Assembly (NCBI RefSeq): GCF_901709675.1
Contig: NC_051105.1
Coordinates: 12,882,604-12,946,603 of the forward strand
From: Syngnathus acus
Taxonomy: Eukaryota; Chordata; Actinopteri; Syngnathiformes; Syngnathidae
Direction of reading: 5' to 3'
DNA: 64,000 bases
Part shown: in pieces, positions 1 to 10,205 of the stretch
Layout: each line of letters opens with the position of its first letter
Position numbering within the stretch: the stretch's first letter is position 1
The notes under the pieces: generated by a model
What the model saw: the letters and a program-made list of their open reading frames with translations, nothing else
Databases searched by the model: none
Told to the model about the DNA's origin: nothing
Made by a program: the position numbers and the translations under genes

Positions 1-476
1 AGAGACATTAGTTCATGCATTTATTACCTCCAGACTGGATTACTGCAACAGCATCCTGTACGGTCTCCCCTCAACTGTCCTTCACAAACTGCAATATGTT
101 CAAAACTCTGCTGCCTGACTGCTCACCCGCTCACCCAGCAGACAGCACATCACCCCTGTCCTCCGTCATCTTCACTGGCTCCCCATAAAACAGCGCATAC
201 ATTTCAAGATCCTTGTCACTACATATAAGGCCCTAAACAACCTTGCCCCCACCTACCTATCTGAACTCCTGCCGACTCCGCTCTGCTGACGCCAACTTGC
301 TCACCCCCTTTACCTCGACCAAATACCATTGGGGATAGAGCCTTTGCCATTGCTGCCCCCACTCTCTGGAACTCTCTCCCCCTGACCATCCGTAATACTG
401 ACTCCCTGCACTCCTTTAAACACCATCTCAAGACCCACCTCTTCAACTCTGCATATAACCCCTAACTCTTTGTGTG

Positions 477-521
<45 letters not shown>

Positions 522-615
522 GTCTGTGTGTGTGAATTTTCTTTGTAAAGCGGCTTTGAGTGTTTAGAAAAGCGCTATATAAAACTGATCTATTATTATT
601 ATTATTATTATTATT
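1..615 (+). mobile_element. L2-like LINE, 3' end of reverse transcriptase and tail
   Basis: The plus strand reads as the C-terminal part of a LINE ORF2, with the signature order [27 protein letters not shown] and FKILVTTYKALN found in vertebrate L2/CR1-group elements. The frame carries stops and shifts, so it is dead. The 3' UTR contains a TG microsatellite, then an AAAGCGCTATATAAA-type motif and a short ATT repeat, a typical L2-like tail. The 5' part lies outside the window. L2-group assignment is firm; the family is not determined. Confidence 0.8.
471..536. repeat. (TG)n microsatellite
   Basis: An almost pure TG run with a few C interruptions lies inside the L2-like 3' UTR. It generates a spurious His/Thr-rich antisense frame. 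Confidence 0.95.
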
Positions 616-1500
616 AAATAAATATACAACTCCACTAATGGAGAACAGGTGTGGGGCCAGAGACTCCACCCACTAATGAACATCATGGAGACTGGGAAAA
701 GACAAAACAGCCGTAAATTAAGGTTCAGTACAAATCCAGCAAGAGAATATTTCAAAGGGGTTATGTTAGGCAACATTTGATTTTGAATTGTCAGTCTAAA
801 TTTGTGTCAAATGTTACATTTGAGTACCTATGTCCATTATTATTTGTTTTATTTATTTAGTAGATTTTTTAAAATATTTTTTTTATTCCTAATTCATTTT
901 CTATAGAAAAATGCCATTATGACCCAGTTACATTATTGTCTCAGTAACTTAAATAGTGAAAATAAAATACAATATGGTATCTGCACCTGCATACACATCC
1001 TTAACATGTCCTCCTGACTGTGTACTGACATTCACTCTGTCAAATGTTTGCTGTGAAAAATGTAAATAGAATAATATTTGGTTTGCCTAACTACACATTT
1101 TACACAGCACTGTATATTCAATTGAAATTTAATTCAATTCAATTAAAAATACTCACGAACAACAGAGCTATAACAGAACAGTCAACCTTTACTAGCTAAA
1201 GACCCAGTAAAATAGAATTCAGAGATTTTTATCTAAATTAACAGCTGAAAATGTGCAAAGACTGAGAACTAAATGGTGGGCTATTAAATGGAGTGTAAAG
1301 GTATGGGTGGTTCTCAGAAATTATATGGTCAAACTCTGACTTAGTAATTATTTTCTTCTCAATCAACTTCTGGATTTCACTGCTTACAATATTGCAGACA
1401 TACTGCAGAGATAAAATAAGCAACTTCATTGTGATTTGTGCTGTCGTTTGTTTGTGAATGTATGTTGAGTGGTGAAAACTCTTCAGTTAACCCATTCAGT
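616..1500. other. AT-rich spacer, nothing recognised
   Basis: No supported gene or repeat family is visible. The only open frames are short (63-85 codons) and resemble no domain. Confidence 0.6.
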
Positions 1501-1501
1501 T

Positions 1502-1812
1502 TGTCACGACTCATCCCTGGTTGTTTTACATATATGTACGTACGTTGTCATGGTTTCTGTCCGCGTCTGTGTACTCGCCCCTCCCTTCCTGTGTCAACTC
1601 ACAATCAATGTTCTAATCACAGTCACCTGCCTCTTGTTACCTGTCTCGTATTTAAGTCCTGTCTGCGTGTCACTCCCCTGTCGGATCATTGTTAATGTCA
1701 TGATGTCTTTTGTCTCACGTCTCTGTTCAGTTTCTGTGGTTGATTTTGTTAGTAAGTTACGTCAGTTTACCGAGTCTGTTAGCTTGTTTTCGTCAATAAA
1801 CCCAATTGGCCA
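1502..1812 (+). mobile_element. Gypsy-type LTR fragment
   Basis: The segment begins TGTCACGACT, contains a GTATTTAAGTCCTG promoter-like block and ends near AATAAACCC, the arrangement of U3, TATA-like box and poly(A) signal seen in fish sushi-type Gypsy LTRs. It is followed directly by retroviral integrase sequence, so it is either a truncated solo LTR or part of a recombinant junction. No matching second LTR is visible. The assignment rests on pattern only. Confidence 0.5.
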
Positions 1813-2282
1813 AAATCATGGCTCAGACGACAATGAATTGGCTACAAGCACTTCCGCTTGCCTTGCTGTCTGTGCGACAATCCGTTAACAGACACACTGG
1901 ATTCGCACCGTTTGAGTTGATGACGGGTCGTCTAATGCCGGGACCAGCGACGACGCTCATCCCACCAGAGGATGTTCCGGTACCAAATTTGTCTCATACT
2001 GCATACTGGTCCTATTTGTCTGCTTTGGTATCCAGTGTTTCTGCACAGATTGGAGAGAAATCCGCTGCGGCTGCGGCGGAGGAAGGCGTGTCGGTGGAGA
2101 AACAGCTCACGCCGTACGTGTACGTCCGAGTCATCTCCAGAAAGTGGACGGACCCCCGGTGGAAGGGCCCCTTTCGTGTCCTGGCCAGGACGTCTCTCGC
2201 GGCCCAGCTCGACTTCAAAGGACGCCGGTGGTATCACTACTCGCAACTCCGTCCGGCCCCACAGTTTGTTCCGTCAGGATGA
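1812..2282 (+). pseudogene. ERV pol: integrase C-terminal end
   Basis: About 155 codons remain open. The frame reads SVNRHTGFAPFELMTGR, as in the end of the retroviral integrase catalytic core, and later RWKGPFRVLART and HYSQLRPAP, as in the gammaretrovirus-type C-terminal domain before env. The catalytic D,D-35-E residues lie upstream and are absent. The frame overlaps the start of env in another frame, the usual pol/env overlap. Integrase would insert proviral DNA, but this remnant cannot. Confidence 0.85.
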
Positions 2283-3266
2283 AGGTATTCCTGTTTGCCC
2301 GTGTCCCGGACCCGGCCAAGAGGGTGGGGGACAGAAGGAGTAGGAGTACCAATACGGAGAAGGAAAGGGGAGGGCCCGAAAGGTTTTTCGAAATTTTCGG
2401 AATTAATTTTAGAGGAGTGTTATTTGTAAGTTGTATGTTTGTGTGGACATTGATGACAATTGATGAGACCATCCAGCAGAAAACGTCCCAGATTCAAAAT
2501 TCTCCCACCTACAGACAACACCGATGCAGAGGAAAAGTAGTTTATGAAGCTGAGGTGAACACAACAGAAGAGCTCTCACGAGAGGAACAGGAGGGTTTGA
2601 GACAGAGATGTGACAACGAAAATTGGCAAATCTATGTCACGTTGTTTAATTGGACAGAGGCAAACCAAACATTAAATGACAAATTGGAAAAGTACCAGAG
2701 AAGGGTGTGGAGGAAGCAAATTCAACAGGTAAAGAAAGCATTGGACTTATCCCCATAGAGAAGGGACATTTATTTACCAATGTAAAGAAGATGGACAGTT
2801 TGTAGTTGCTCCATGTCATGGACAAAAGAAGTTAACATATGGAGAAATGTGGGTGTTTTATTCTCAATGCTTGGGGGATGATTTTGGTTTGTCCTCGGTT
2901 GAGAGGGTATTGGAGAGTCACGGTATACAATTATTCACCCAGATGACACAGAAGGCGGTGAAAGTAAGTCAAGGAAGGTTGAACGATAAATTGAAAAACC
3001 CGGCCCCAATCATGGAACCGTTGTGGTACTGTAATGGAACATGGTGCCACACAACAAACAACATCGTGTCTGAGTACCATTCAAACATCCGGTCCAAAAG
3101 ACAAGTGACCGGGGTCACTCAGACACACCGGGGACTCTGTGAACCGGTTCAATCATTTAAATGGGGGATCCAGGTTTGTATCCCTAAAAACGTGACAGTA
3201 CAAATTACCATACCGTTTGATAGTTTGGTAAACGGGCAGATTAGAGGACATGATCATCGGGATTAT
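2279..3266 (+). pseudogene. ERV env, N-terminal part (leader and start of SU)
   Basis: An open frame covering the end of integrase continues into an env-like leader. It has about 40 polar and basic residues, then a hydrophobic signal-anchor segment (GVLFVSCMFVWTL), then a Cys-containing glycosylated region with NWTE-type sequons. The frame stops at 2756 and an adjacent frame (2847-3266) carries on, so there is at least one frameshift. A basic RSKR site occurs near 3090, well before the expected SU/TM boundary; in some retroviruses a leader is cleaved by furin at such a place, but that role is only inferred here. The reading ends at the LINE A1 insertion. Non-functional. Confidence 0.75.
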
Positions 3267-3648
3267 GATTCAAGATTCAAGAGTTTTTTATTCGCCATGT
3301 TTGAGCGTGCCAAACAAGGAATTTGACTTCGGTAAATCACAGCCTCTGTTCAACATTTAGGTGACGAACAACACTCAGGACATGTGAAAAATGGCAAATA
3401 TTCTCAAACATCCCCTGATCTTAAACTCCCAAGAGGGCAAGGAAGAACTCAAAACTCCAGCTAGGAGAACTGAGAAACCTTGAGAAGAGACCACAGATGG
3501 GAAGGTCCCTTATCCAGAATGACCAGGCTGCAATGGATGCCGAGAGGACACAAAGTACAAACAGTGTAGACAAATTCAAAAAAGGTGTGGAGAGCAGGGT
3601 GTTATTGTACAGTAATGACTCTGAGACTCTAAGAGTGGTGTGAGTTCA

Positions 3649-5469
3649 TCAGAGCAACAGCCTGGGGGAAGAAGCTTTCAGGTCCCGAGAGATTGTGGTT
3701 CCCAGGAACTTGAAGGTGTCCGTGGAGAGAATAGTATTACTGCGGATAGTGAGGGGTAAAGGTGGTGAAGGGTCTCGCCTGAAGTCCACTGTCATCTCCA
3801 CGGTCTTGAGCGGGTTCAGCTCCAGGTGGTTTTGGCTATACCAGTGGACCAGCCGCTCCACCTCCTGTCTGTACGCAGTCTCATCACCGTCCTGGATCAG
3901 TCCGATGAGAGTGGTGTCGTCAGCATACTTCAGGAGCTTCACAGGAGAGTCACCTGAGGAGAAATCGTTGGTGTAGAGAGAGAAGAGCAGTGGGGAGAGG
4001 ACGCACCCCTGAGGGGCTCCAGTATTGGTGGTCCGGGTGTCAGATGTGATGCCCCCCAGCCTCACACGCTGTCTCCTGTTGGTCAGGAAGCTAGTGATCC
4101 ACTGACAGGTGGAGGCACGCACCGAGAGCTGGATGAGCTTCTGTTGGAGGATGTCAGGAGCGATGGTGTTGAACGCCGAGCTGAAGTCCACGAACAGGAT
4201 CCTGGCGTACGTTCCTGGGGTGTCCAGGTGGTGCAGGATGTAGTGCAGTCCCATGTTGACCGCATCATCCACCGACCTGTTTGCCCGGTAGGCAAACTGG
4301 AGGGGGTCAAGCAGGGGGCCCGTGACATCCTTCAGGTGGTTCAGCACTAACCTCTCGAAATCTTTCATGACCACAGATGTCAGTGCGACAGGTCTATAGT
4401 CATTCAAACCTGTGATGGCGGGCTTCTTGGCCACTGGAACGATGGTGGAGCTCTTGAAGCACGAGGGCACCTCACACAGCTCCAGGGAACGGTTGAAGAT
4501 CCGTGCAAAGGTGGGCGCCAGCTGCTCAGCGCAGACTTTCAAGCAGGAAGATGACACGCCGTCTGGGCCCGGTGCCTTCCTGGTCTTTTGTCTCCGGAAC
4601 ATCTGGCGCACTTCCTCCTCGCGGATCTGGAGTGCGGGCGCGGCCTCTGCAAGAGAGAGAGTGGGTGACAACGTTGATAGAGGTGTGGACAGAGCAGTTG
4701 TGGGGAGAGGTGAGTATGTAGATTGTGCTGCAGGAAGTCCCGTTGTGTGGGAGGACCGATCAAACCTGCAGTAGAACCTGTTTAGCTGGTTTGCAAGCCT
4801 TGGGCTCTCTACAGGACGGGGGGTTGGTTTCTTGAATTCCGTGATGCTCTGCAGATCTTTCCACACTGTTGAGGGATCAGGATTGGCAGAGAGGTGTCTC
4901 TTCAGGTTCTCCCCGTAACACCTCCTGGCTTTCCTGGCCTCTCGGTTCAGTGTGTTTCTGGTCTGCTTGAACAGGTCGCGGTCGGCGCTCCTGTAGGCCT
5001 CCTCCTTGACTTTGCGCCGCATCCTGAGGTTCGGTGTAAACCAAGGTTTGTCGTTGTTGTACGTGCAGAAGGTCTTAGTCTGCACACACAGATCCTCACA
5101 AAAACTGATGTATGATGTGACAGTGTCAGTGAGTTCATGCAAGTCTGAAGTTGCAGCTTCGAAAACTCCCCAATCGGTGCAGTCAAAGCAGGCTTGGAGG
5201 TCCTGCCTTGACTCCACTGTCCACTTCCTCACAGTCCTCACCACAGGCTTAGAAGTTTTTAGTTTCTGCCTGTAGGCCGGGATCAGATGAACTAGACAGT
5301 GGTCCGAGAGTCCTAAAGCTGCACGAGCCGCAGAGTGGTATGCATCCTTAATCACGGTGTAGCAGTGGTCCAGAGTCTGTGCCCCTCTGGTGGGACACGT
5401 TACGTGCTGTCTGTATCTGGGGAGTTCGTGTGCGAGGTTCGCCCTGTTAAGATCACCCAACCGCGGCAC
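3649..5469 (-). pseudogene. LINE A1 reverse transcriptase ORF
   Basis: A 606-codon frame holds the linker and nearly all of the RT. In order: [51 protein letters not shown] (first catalytic Asp), [27 protein letters not shown] (the YADD active site, intact) and KFLGTTIS. The C-terminal [15 protein letters not shown] block is lost through a deletion: after the [12 protein letters not shown] region the sequence jumps to the last few residues near 3660. RT would prime reverse transcription at a nicked target. The upstream end is broken by the SINE at about 5460. Confidence 0.85.
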
Positions 5470-5603
5470 CGCTGCTGCTCACTGCTCCCCTCTCCCCCAG
5501 GGGATGGATCAAAATCACACGGGGATGGGTTAAATGCAGAGGACAAATTTCACCACGTGTGTGTGACGATCATTGGGACTTTAAAAATAAAAAAACAAAA
5601 ACA
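5455..5603 (+). mobile_element. SINE fragment nested in LINE A1
   Basis: This plus-oriented segment matches 49085-49235: a GCGGCACCGCTGCTGCTCAC block, GATGGGTTAAATGCAGAG, a GTGTGTGTGAC.ATCATTGGGAC block and an A-rich tail. In LINE A4 the corresponding coding sequence runs on through this point, so the SINE arrived after A1. A few bases of the LINE are missing at the junction. Confidence 0.75.
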
Positions 5604-6358
5604 ATGATTAGTGAATTTGGTAGAAGTTTCTCCATGTCTGTTACCTGGTCAGCCAGCATCTGCGTGGCTTCACTCGCACGTGCGTGTGGTGGAATGTAAA
5701 CAGCCGCCATGACGATCGAGGAGAACTCCCGTGGTGAATAGAATGGCCGGCAGTTTATGAAAAGTGTTTCTAGGAGAGGGCTGCAAAACTCTTTCAACAC
5801 CGTGACATCAGTACAGCAACGTTCATTAATGTAGAAACAGAGACCACCTCCCTTTGATTTTCCGGAGAGCTCCGCGCTGCGATCTGCACGCGTTAGCCGA
5901 AACCCCGCTAGCTCCACGGCGTGGTGGGGGGTTCTTTCGCTGAGCCACGTTTCAACAAAGCACAGCGCGGCGGATCTGCTGAAGTCCGTGTTCCTTGAAG
6001 TGAGGAGCAGCAGTTCGTCCATCTTGTTTGCCAGGGAGCGGACATTCGCCAGATGAATTGACGGTAGGGCAGAACGGGACCCTCTCTGCCTCAGCTTTAC
6101 GAGGGCTCCGGCTCGTTTTCCGCACCGCCGTCGTCGCACTAGCTTGTATAGCACCGCCGCTCCGGCTAGAATCTCCGACAAACAGTCTGAATCAGAGAGA
6201 ACAGGAGAGAAAATACCAGAAGAAGACTGTCCGATGTTTAACAGCGCTTCTCTGGTAAAAGTGATCCGGGATGGACAGCAGAGGACACAGAAAACACACA
6301 AAATAAGACAAAGAAACAGAGAGCGACTCACCGTGACTGCCATCCGCGGCGCCATCAT
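5570..6358 (-). pseudogene. LINE A1 endonuclease N-terminal part
   Basis: The frame starts at the element's own 5' end. It has a hydrophobic leader-like stretch, then an apurinic-type endonuclease block: LANVRSLANKMDEL, FVETWL and a GGGLCFYIN block, then VMAAVYIPP. The GDFN catalytic block that should follow is destroyed by the nested SINE. The endonuclease would nick target DNA for target-primed reverse transcription. The same ORF in copy A4 reads on into GDFN. Confidence 0.8.
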
Positions 6359-6361
6359 ATG

Positions 6362-7277
6362 ACAATTGATTGGTATTTGACCAACGACTTAGTAAACAGG
6401 GGTTGGAAAAATTTGGTATGGGACACCAAAGATTGGTATAAGTCATGGGGGACTAGTGTTCAAGCGAAACAACATCAGCAAATGATAAAAGGGGAAAAAA
6501 CGCAGACCGGCATCACCTTGTGGGTTAATACTTCACACGATTTACATTTAGGAAGACGCACAGTAGGGTGCTGGGGTTTCCAGTTAAACATATATATGTA
6601 TGGATACCCGTATTGGCAGATGTTCCTACGTATGTCAAGGTGAGGATGCCAAACAAGAAGTATCCTTGAGTCCCTCGACAGACCCTCGAATCTTCGCGAA
6701 AGCAGTCAGGATCGTAGATGATTGGTTTAGGGTCACTACGGGAGTCACCGCTATAAACAATAATTGGCTTTTGATGGCGGAACAAGCTGCTAATGCAACT
6801 GGTGAAGATTGTGTGGTCTGTCTCAAAGCAAGAGTAGTGTTAAAAGTCGTTCCAGCTGCGATAGAATCAGCTTGTGTCTTACAGGTGTTGACCCAGTCCA
6901 GGACCAGTGGCAACTGTTTGATTTATGATGATATTTTCCCAGTCGTAGGCCTGGAAAAAAAAGCCCATTTTCGATAGCCATGTGACTCAACAAAATATGA
7001 CATGTTTAAAGTTAATGGGAACTGGCATAAGTATTGGGACAATAGATCCCACATGGTGCAACTTAAATTTGTCTCTGAATATCCCCTCTCCTCTCTCTCG
7101 TGCAGACATCTGGTTGTGGTGTGGTGACAACAAATTATATGATCGCTTGCCGAAGAATGCATCAGGTATCTGTGCCCTCGTGTCTTTGATAATGCCTGTG
7201 GTGGTTGTCCCCATTGAAATACAGAATCTCAATTGGAACATGGAGTCCCCACTGGCGGGGCTCCTGAAGTGAGCCAA
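6362..7277 (+). pseudogene. ERV env, SU middle part
   Basis: Env resumes downstream of the LINE in overlapping frames (6359-6643, 6600-6977, 6982-7272). At least two frameshifts have occurred. Cys pairs such as CVVC and N-x-S/T sites are visible, as expected of a surface subunit. A short basic KRR site occurs close to 7280, where the SU/TM cleavage is expected. The receptor-binding region cannot be assigned by eye. Non-functional. Confidence 0.7.
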
Positions 7278-7912
7278 AAGAGACGTTTTGCCCCCATGGT
7301 TGAGCGACAACGATCCAACATATATTGACGCCATAGGAGTGCCCCGGGGTGTGCCAGATAAGTATAAACTCGTTAATCAAGTGTCCTCGGGATTCGAAAG
7401 TATTTTCCTATGGATCACCCCCAATAAAAATGTAGACCGTATTAATTACGTTCATTACAATGTCCAACGACTGGGTAATTATACAGCTGAATCATTTGCA
7501 GCAGTCCATGAACAATTGGCTGCAACGTCGTTGATGTCGTTCCAAAATAGAATTGCGTTGGACATGCTTTTGGCTAAGGAACATGGTGTGTGTGGAATGT
7601 TTGGTGATGCATGTTGTACTTTCATCCCCAACAACACGGCACCAGGGGGCCGACTGACCCGGCCGGGCGTTGGAAGGACTAAGGACACTGAACAAAAAGA
7701 TGAAAGATCATTCAGGTGTACGCGCCGATATTTGGTCTGATTGGATGAAAACGTTCGGAAGCTGGAAAGGCCTCATCATGTCTGTGCTTGTTGCTGTGGC
7801 TATTTTTACTGCAGTAATGATTTTATGTGGTTGTTGTTGTATTCCATGTATTAGATCACTCACTGTCTGGTTGATCGAGAAAACCGTTGGCCCGTTGTCA
7901 CCGAATGGCTAA
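7278..7912 (+). pseudogene. ERV env, transmembrane subunit (TM)
   Basis: This part contains the best diagnostic motifs. A helix resembling the retroviral immunosuppressive region is followed by CGMFGDACC, the CX6CC motif of gamma-type TM proteins that bond covalently to SU. Near 7670 the frame shifts. The next frame holds a membrane-proximal DIWSDWMKTF block, a membrane anchor of about 22 residues ending in a Cys cluster (CGCCC), and a short tail ending at 7912. The frameshift separates ectodomain from anchor, so no membrane-bound product is possible. Confidence 0.85.
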
Positions 7913-7938
7913 TATACCCTGGTGACTCAACATGAGCC

Positions 7939-7955
7939 GAGGGGGGAAGAAAGGA
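7939..7955 (+). promoter_or_regulatory. ERV polypurine tract candidate
   Basis: A purine run with six Gs (GAGGGGGGAAGAAAGGA) lies 27 bases after the env stop. In murine leukaemia virus a similar G6AA run precedes the LTR, so this is the likely plus-strand primer site. A second purine run near 8026-8044 is an alternative. Confidence 0.5.
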
Positions 7956-8003
7956 CCGACATAGGACCAGTGTGCTGGTCGCTGCTTGCTAGAGTAACGG
8001 GTG

Positions 8004-8025
8004 ATGACCTCATAAATGAGGTCAT
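8004..8025. promoter_or_regulatory. Perfect palindrome with everted TGACCT/AGGTCA half-sites
   Basis: ATGACCTCAT and ATGAGGTCAT flank a central AA, giving a 10-bp perfect inverted repeat in U3. It contains TGACCT, 8 bp, then AGGTCA, an everted repeat (ER8) of nuclear-receptor half-sites. Binding is inferred, not shown. Confidence 0.55.
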
Positions 8026-8046
8026 GAGAGGGAATAAAGGGAAATG

Positions 8047-8180
8047 TGCTTTCGGCAGTTTGCAAACATATTTTATTAAGGCTGCGCCAGACTCATAATC
8101 ATATCAATATATGCTTTCTGCAGTTTGCAAACTTATTTTATTGAGGCTGCGTTAGACTTATATATAATCATATCAATATA
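8047..8180 (+). repeat. Duplicated U3 enhancer-like unit (64 and 69 bp)
   Basis: Two adjacent diverged copies share GCAGTTTGCAAAC, TATTTTATT.AGGCTGCG and ATAATCATATCAATAT. Tandem duplications in this position are typical retroviral enhancers. The copies differ by several substitutions and a small indel. Confidence 0.75.
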
Positions 8181-8683
8181 ATCTTCAGTAGTGGTGTGCT
8201 CGTGTAGTTGCATGATGGGCGCTAAGGAATGTGAAGGTCACTGCATGAACTTATTTTCTACGAAGTGTTGTGGAACATGATGTCCCAGACAGGGAGGACG
8301 AATAAGAACACCTCAAGGATGTCTCAGCGTTCCAGAAAGGGAGGACACCTTATTTGAGCATCTCGAGGCCGGCGAGGAACGAGAATAACATCCCGTCCTG
8401 GTGGTCGTACCTAACCGCCAGACAGCTGAGGCCGGACACCTGCACTCAGCAGCAATAACACCCAGACGAGGAGGAGACGGCCATCGACCAATCACCACAC
8501 AATATTTTGCATGCTTGAATATTCATATTGTGTTTCTTTATAACTGGGCAACCCGGAAGAATGTGTTGTCTCTTGATGGTCACAAGAACACACGAGCTTT
8601 AGTGTGAGGGACCCGGGGACCCAGGCGCCTGTATTAGTTTGCTTTGTCAGGAATAAACACTTGGTAAATTCGGCCTAATTGAT

Positions 8684-9412
8684 TTACTGGTCTTCTCTTT
8701 GACAGAACGAACTCGCAAAATTGTTAGGTGCGCCAGTGTGTGGATTAGGACATAACTCTTGTGTTAAGTGTTGATCGCAATTTGGAGTCAGATCAATAAC
8801 TAAAATCCGTAGCCTAACACGTTTTAGCCATGGATACCCGAGGATAAGGGGGTTCATGGGGGAGGTTACGACATGCAATCTCACTTTCTCATGATGGTTG
8901 CCAAAAGACAGAGAGACGGGTTCGGTTACGTGAGTAATATCAAAAAGCGCTTGTCCATTTAGCGCCTTGGCTTTCACTGTCGTGTCTAGCAGTTCAGTCT
9001 TTACCCCTAATCTCCGAGCAAACGCCCAGTCGACCAAACTCTCATCGGCCCCGGAGTCTATTAGCACCCCAAGTTTAGTGTCCTTTCCTAAGCAGGTAAT
9101 TGTGCCGATGGGTAGGCCCCGAACCTTCTGCTGGGCAACAGAAAAGGTGCTCACCATCAGGCTTTTCCTCACCGGACAGGAGGGGAGGATATGTCCTTGC
9201 GCTCCGCAGTAATAGCATCTACCTTCCTGGCGTCGGCGCTTCCTTTCCTCCTCGGTCAACGTAGCTCTGCCCAACTGCATTGGTTCAATCCCAGGAGGCA
9301 GCAGAGCCATGTTCGGCATGAGGCGGTGTGCCTCGAGGGGTGAAGACCCGGCCACTGACACGGGGGGGGGGGGAAGGCGGGTGTGTTCCTGCTTGTGCGC
9401 TGCTTCTTCCAT
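8684..9412 (-). pseudogene. Gypsy zinc knuckle and retropepsin
   Basis: A 242-codon frame begins in the gag C-terminal linker. It has a CCHC knuckle (CYYCGAQGHILPSC) and a retroviral-type aspartic protease with the catalytic LIDSGADES motif, followed by a hydrophobic flap-like region and ILGYPWL. It overlaps the gag frame and is out of phase with it at a 12-base C run (G12 on the plus strand, 9362-9373). The end of the frame runs into ERV LTR sequence. Protease would mature Gag; no RT follows, so the element is dead. Confidence 0.85.
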
Positions 9413-10188
9413 TCCTGCAGTCGGTTGTCCGTGCGGATGGCCAGCGCGATGAGAGCGTCGAGGTCTGTGGGGAGGTCGAGGGGGATGAGCTGGTCCTGTA
9501 TGGGTCCGGAAAGGCCCCTGAGAAAGACGTCATACAGGGCCGTCGAGCTCCACCCGCATTCCGCGGCCAGAGTGCGGAAGCGGATCGCGTAGTCCCCGAC
9601 AGTCTCTCGACCCTGGGTCAGCTGGCATAGCTCCCGAGCCTTCTCTCGGTCTGAGGAGATTGGGTCAAACACCGTACGCAAGGCCTCGATGAAGGCGGGG
9701 AGGGAATGACAGGTGGCGGAATCCCTAGCCCATTCTGCGGTCGCCCACGCCTGGGCCCTTCCCGTTAGGTAAGAGACCATATAGGCCACCCGGGAGCGTT
9801 CCGTGGGGAATTCGCCTGGGGACCGCTCAAACTGCATTTCACACTCGGTGATAAAGGCTCTACTAAGCCCGGGTTTACCGGAGTAGCGTTCCGGAGGAGC
9901 CAGTCTGGCGCCCACGGCCATGGGAGCGGCAGCAAGACGGACCACAGGGGAGGCAGCTGGTGGACTGGGCGTCGCCGCTGATCCCGCAGTCAGAAGCGAG
10001 AGAACTTCCTGCATCTGCTTGCTCAGCGTTCCCACCTGGGCGGCCACCACCCCTCGGAATACTTCCTGGTTCTTCGCGAGCCCTTGGACTCCAACACCCA
10101 GAGCCTCCACTTGCTTCTGGTGTTGGGCGAGCTGCGAAGCCTGGGAGCGTACTGCGGCGGTCAGCTGCTCTGACTCTGCCGAGTCCAT
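9256..10188 (-). pseudogene. Gypsy gag (capsid region)
   Basis: A 310-codon frame. An N-terminal coiled-coil-like region with Gln and Val repeats is followed by the sushi-family capsid block: PERYSGKPG, FPTERSRVAYMVSYLTGRAQAWA, then VGDYAIRFRTLAAECGW and LFLRG-type motifs. The last 40 residues are out of frame after the homopolymer C run, so the zinc knuckle is detached. Gag would form virus-like particles. The start ATG lies just inside the LTR/PBS junction. Confidence 0.85.
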
Positions 10189-10205
10189 GACTGGCCAGTG
10201 CGTAA

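Larger units (their letters stand above)
3269..6357 (-). mobile_element. Rex1-like LINE copy A1, inserted in ERV env
   Basis: A near full-length minus-strand LINE with endonuclease then reverse transcriptase. The 3' UTR tail is made of TTGAATCT-type repeats. The insertion is flanked by TATGA at 3264-3268 and 6358-6362, consistent with a 5-bp target-site duplication in env. Part of the endonuclease is replaced by a SINE. The same family recurs as copies A2-A5. It belongs to the Jockey-superfamily Rex1/L2 group; the exact clade is inferred. Confidence 0.85.
1812..8704 (+). mobile_element. Class I (gamma-like) endogenous retrovirus, 5'-truncated
   Basis: The order is integrase C-terminus, env, then 3' LTR, all on the plus strand. 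Gag, protease, RT and the 5' LTR are missing. Env has several frame breaks and is split by a 3.1-kb LINE insertion flanked by TATGA. The CX6CC motif and the adjacent helix place env with gammaretrovirus-like Envs. Every coding part is inactivated, so this is a fossil provirus. Confidence 0.85.
7949..8704 (+). mobile_element. ERV 3' LTR
   Basis: The region between the polypurine tract and the TTTGACA end at 8704 has LTR anatomy: a U3 with two enhancer-like direct repeats, a TTTATAA box near 8538, a poly(A) signal AATAAA at 8652-8657 about 115 bp later, and a short U5. The exact left edge is uncertain because the expected TG is not clear. The right edge abuts the Gypsy fragment. There is no 5' LTR in the window for dating. 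Confidence 0.65.

Noticed and set aside
310-669. 119-codon minus frame with His/Thr repeats
   Set aside because: Antisense reading of a TG microsatellite in a LINE 3' UTR.
1812-7912. Domesticated (captured) env gene
   Set aside because: Several frameshifts and a 3.1-kb LINE insertion; no intact reading frame.
9256-10188. Domesticated sushi-type gag gene
   Set aside because: It keeps its LTR and runs into a truncated protease; nothing indicates host use.
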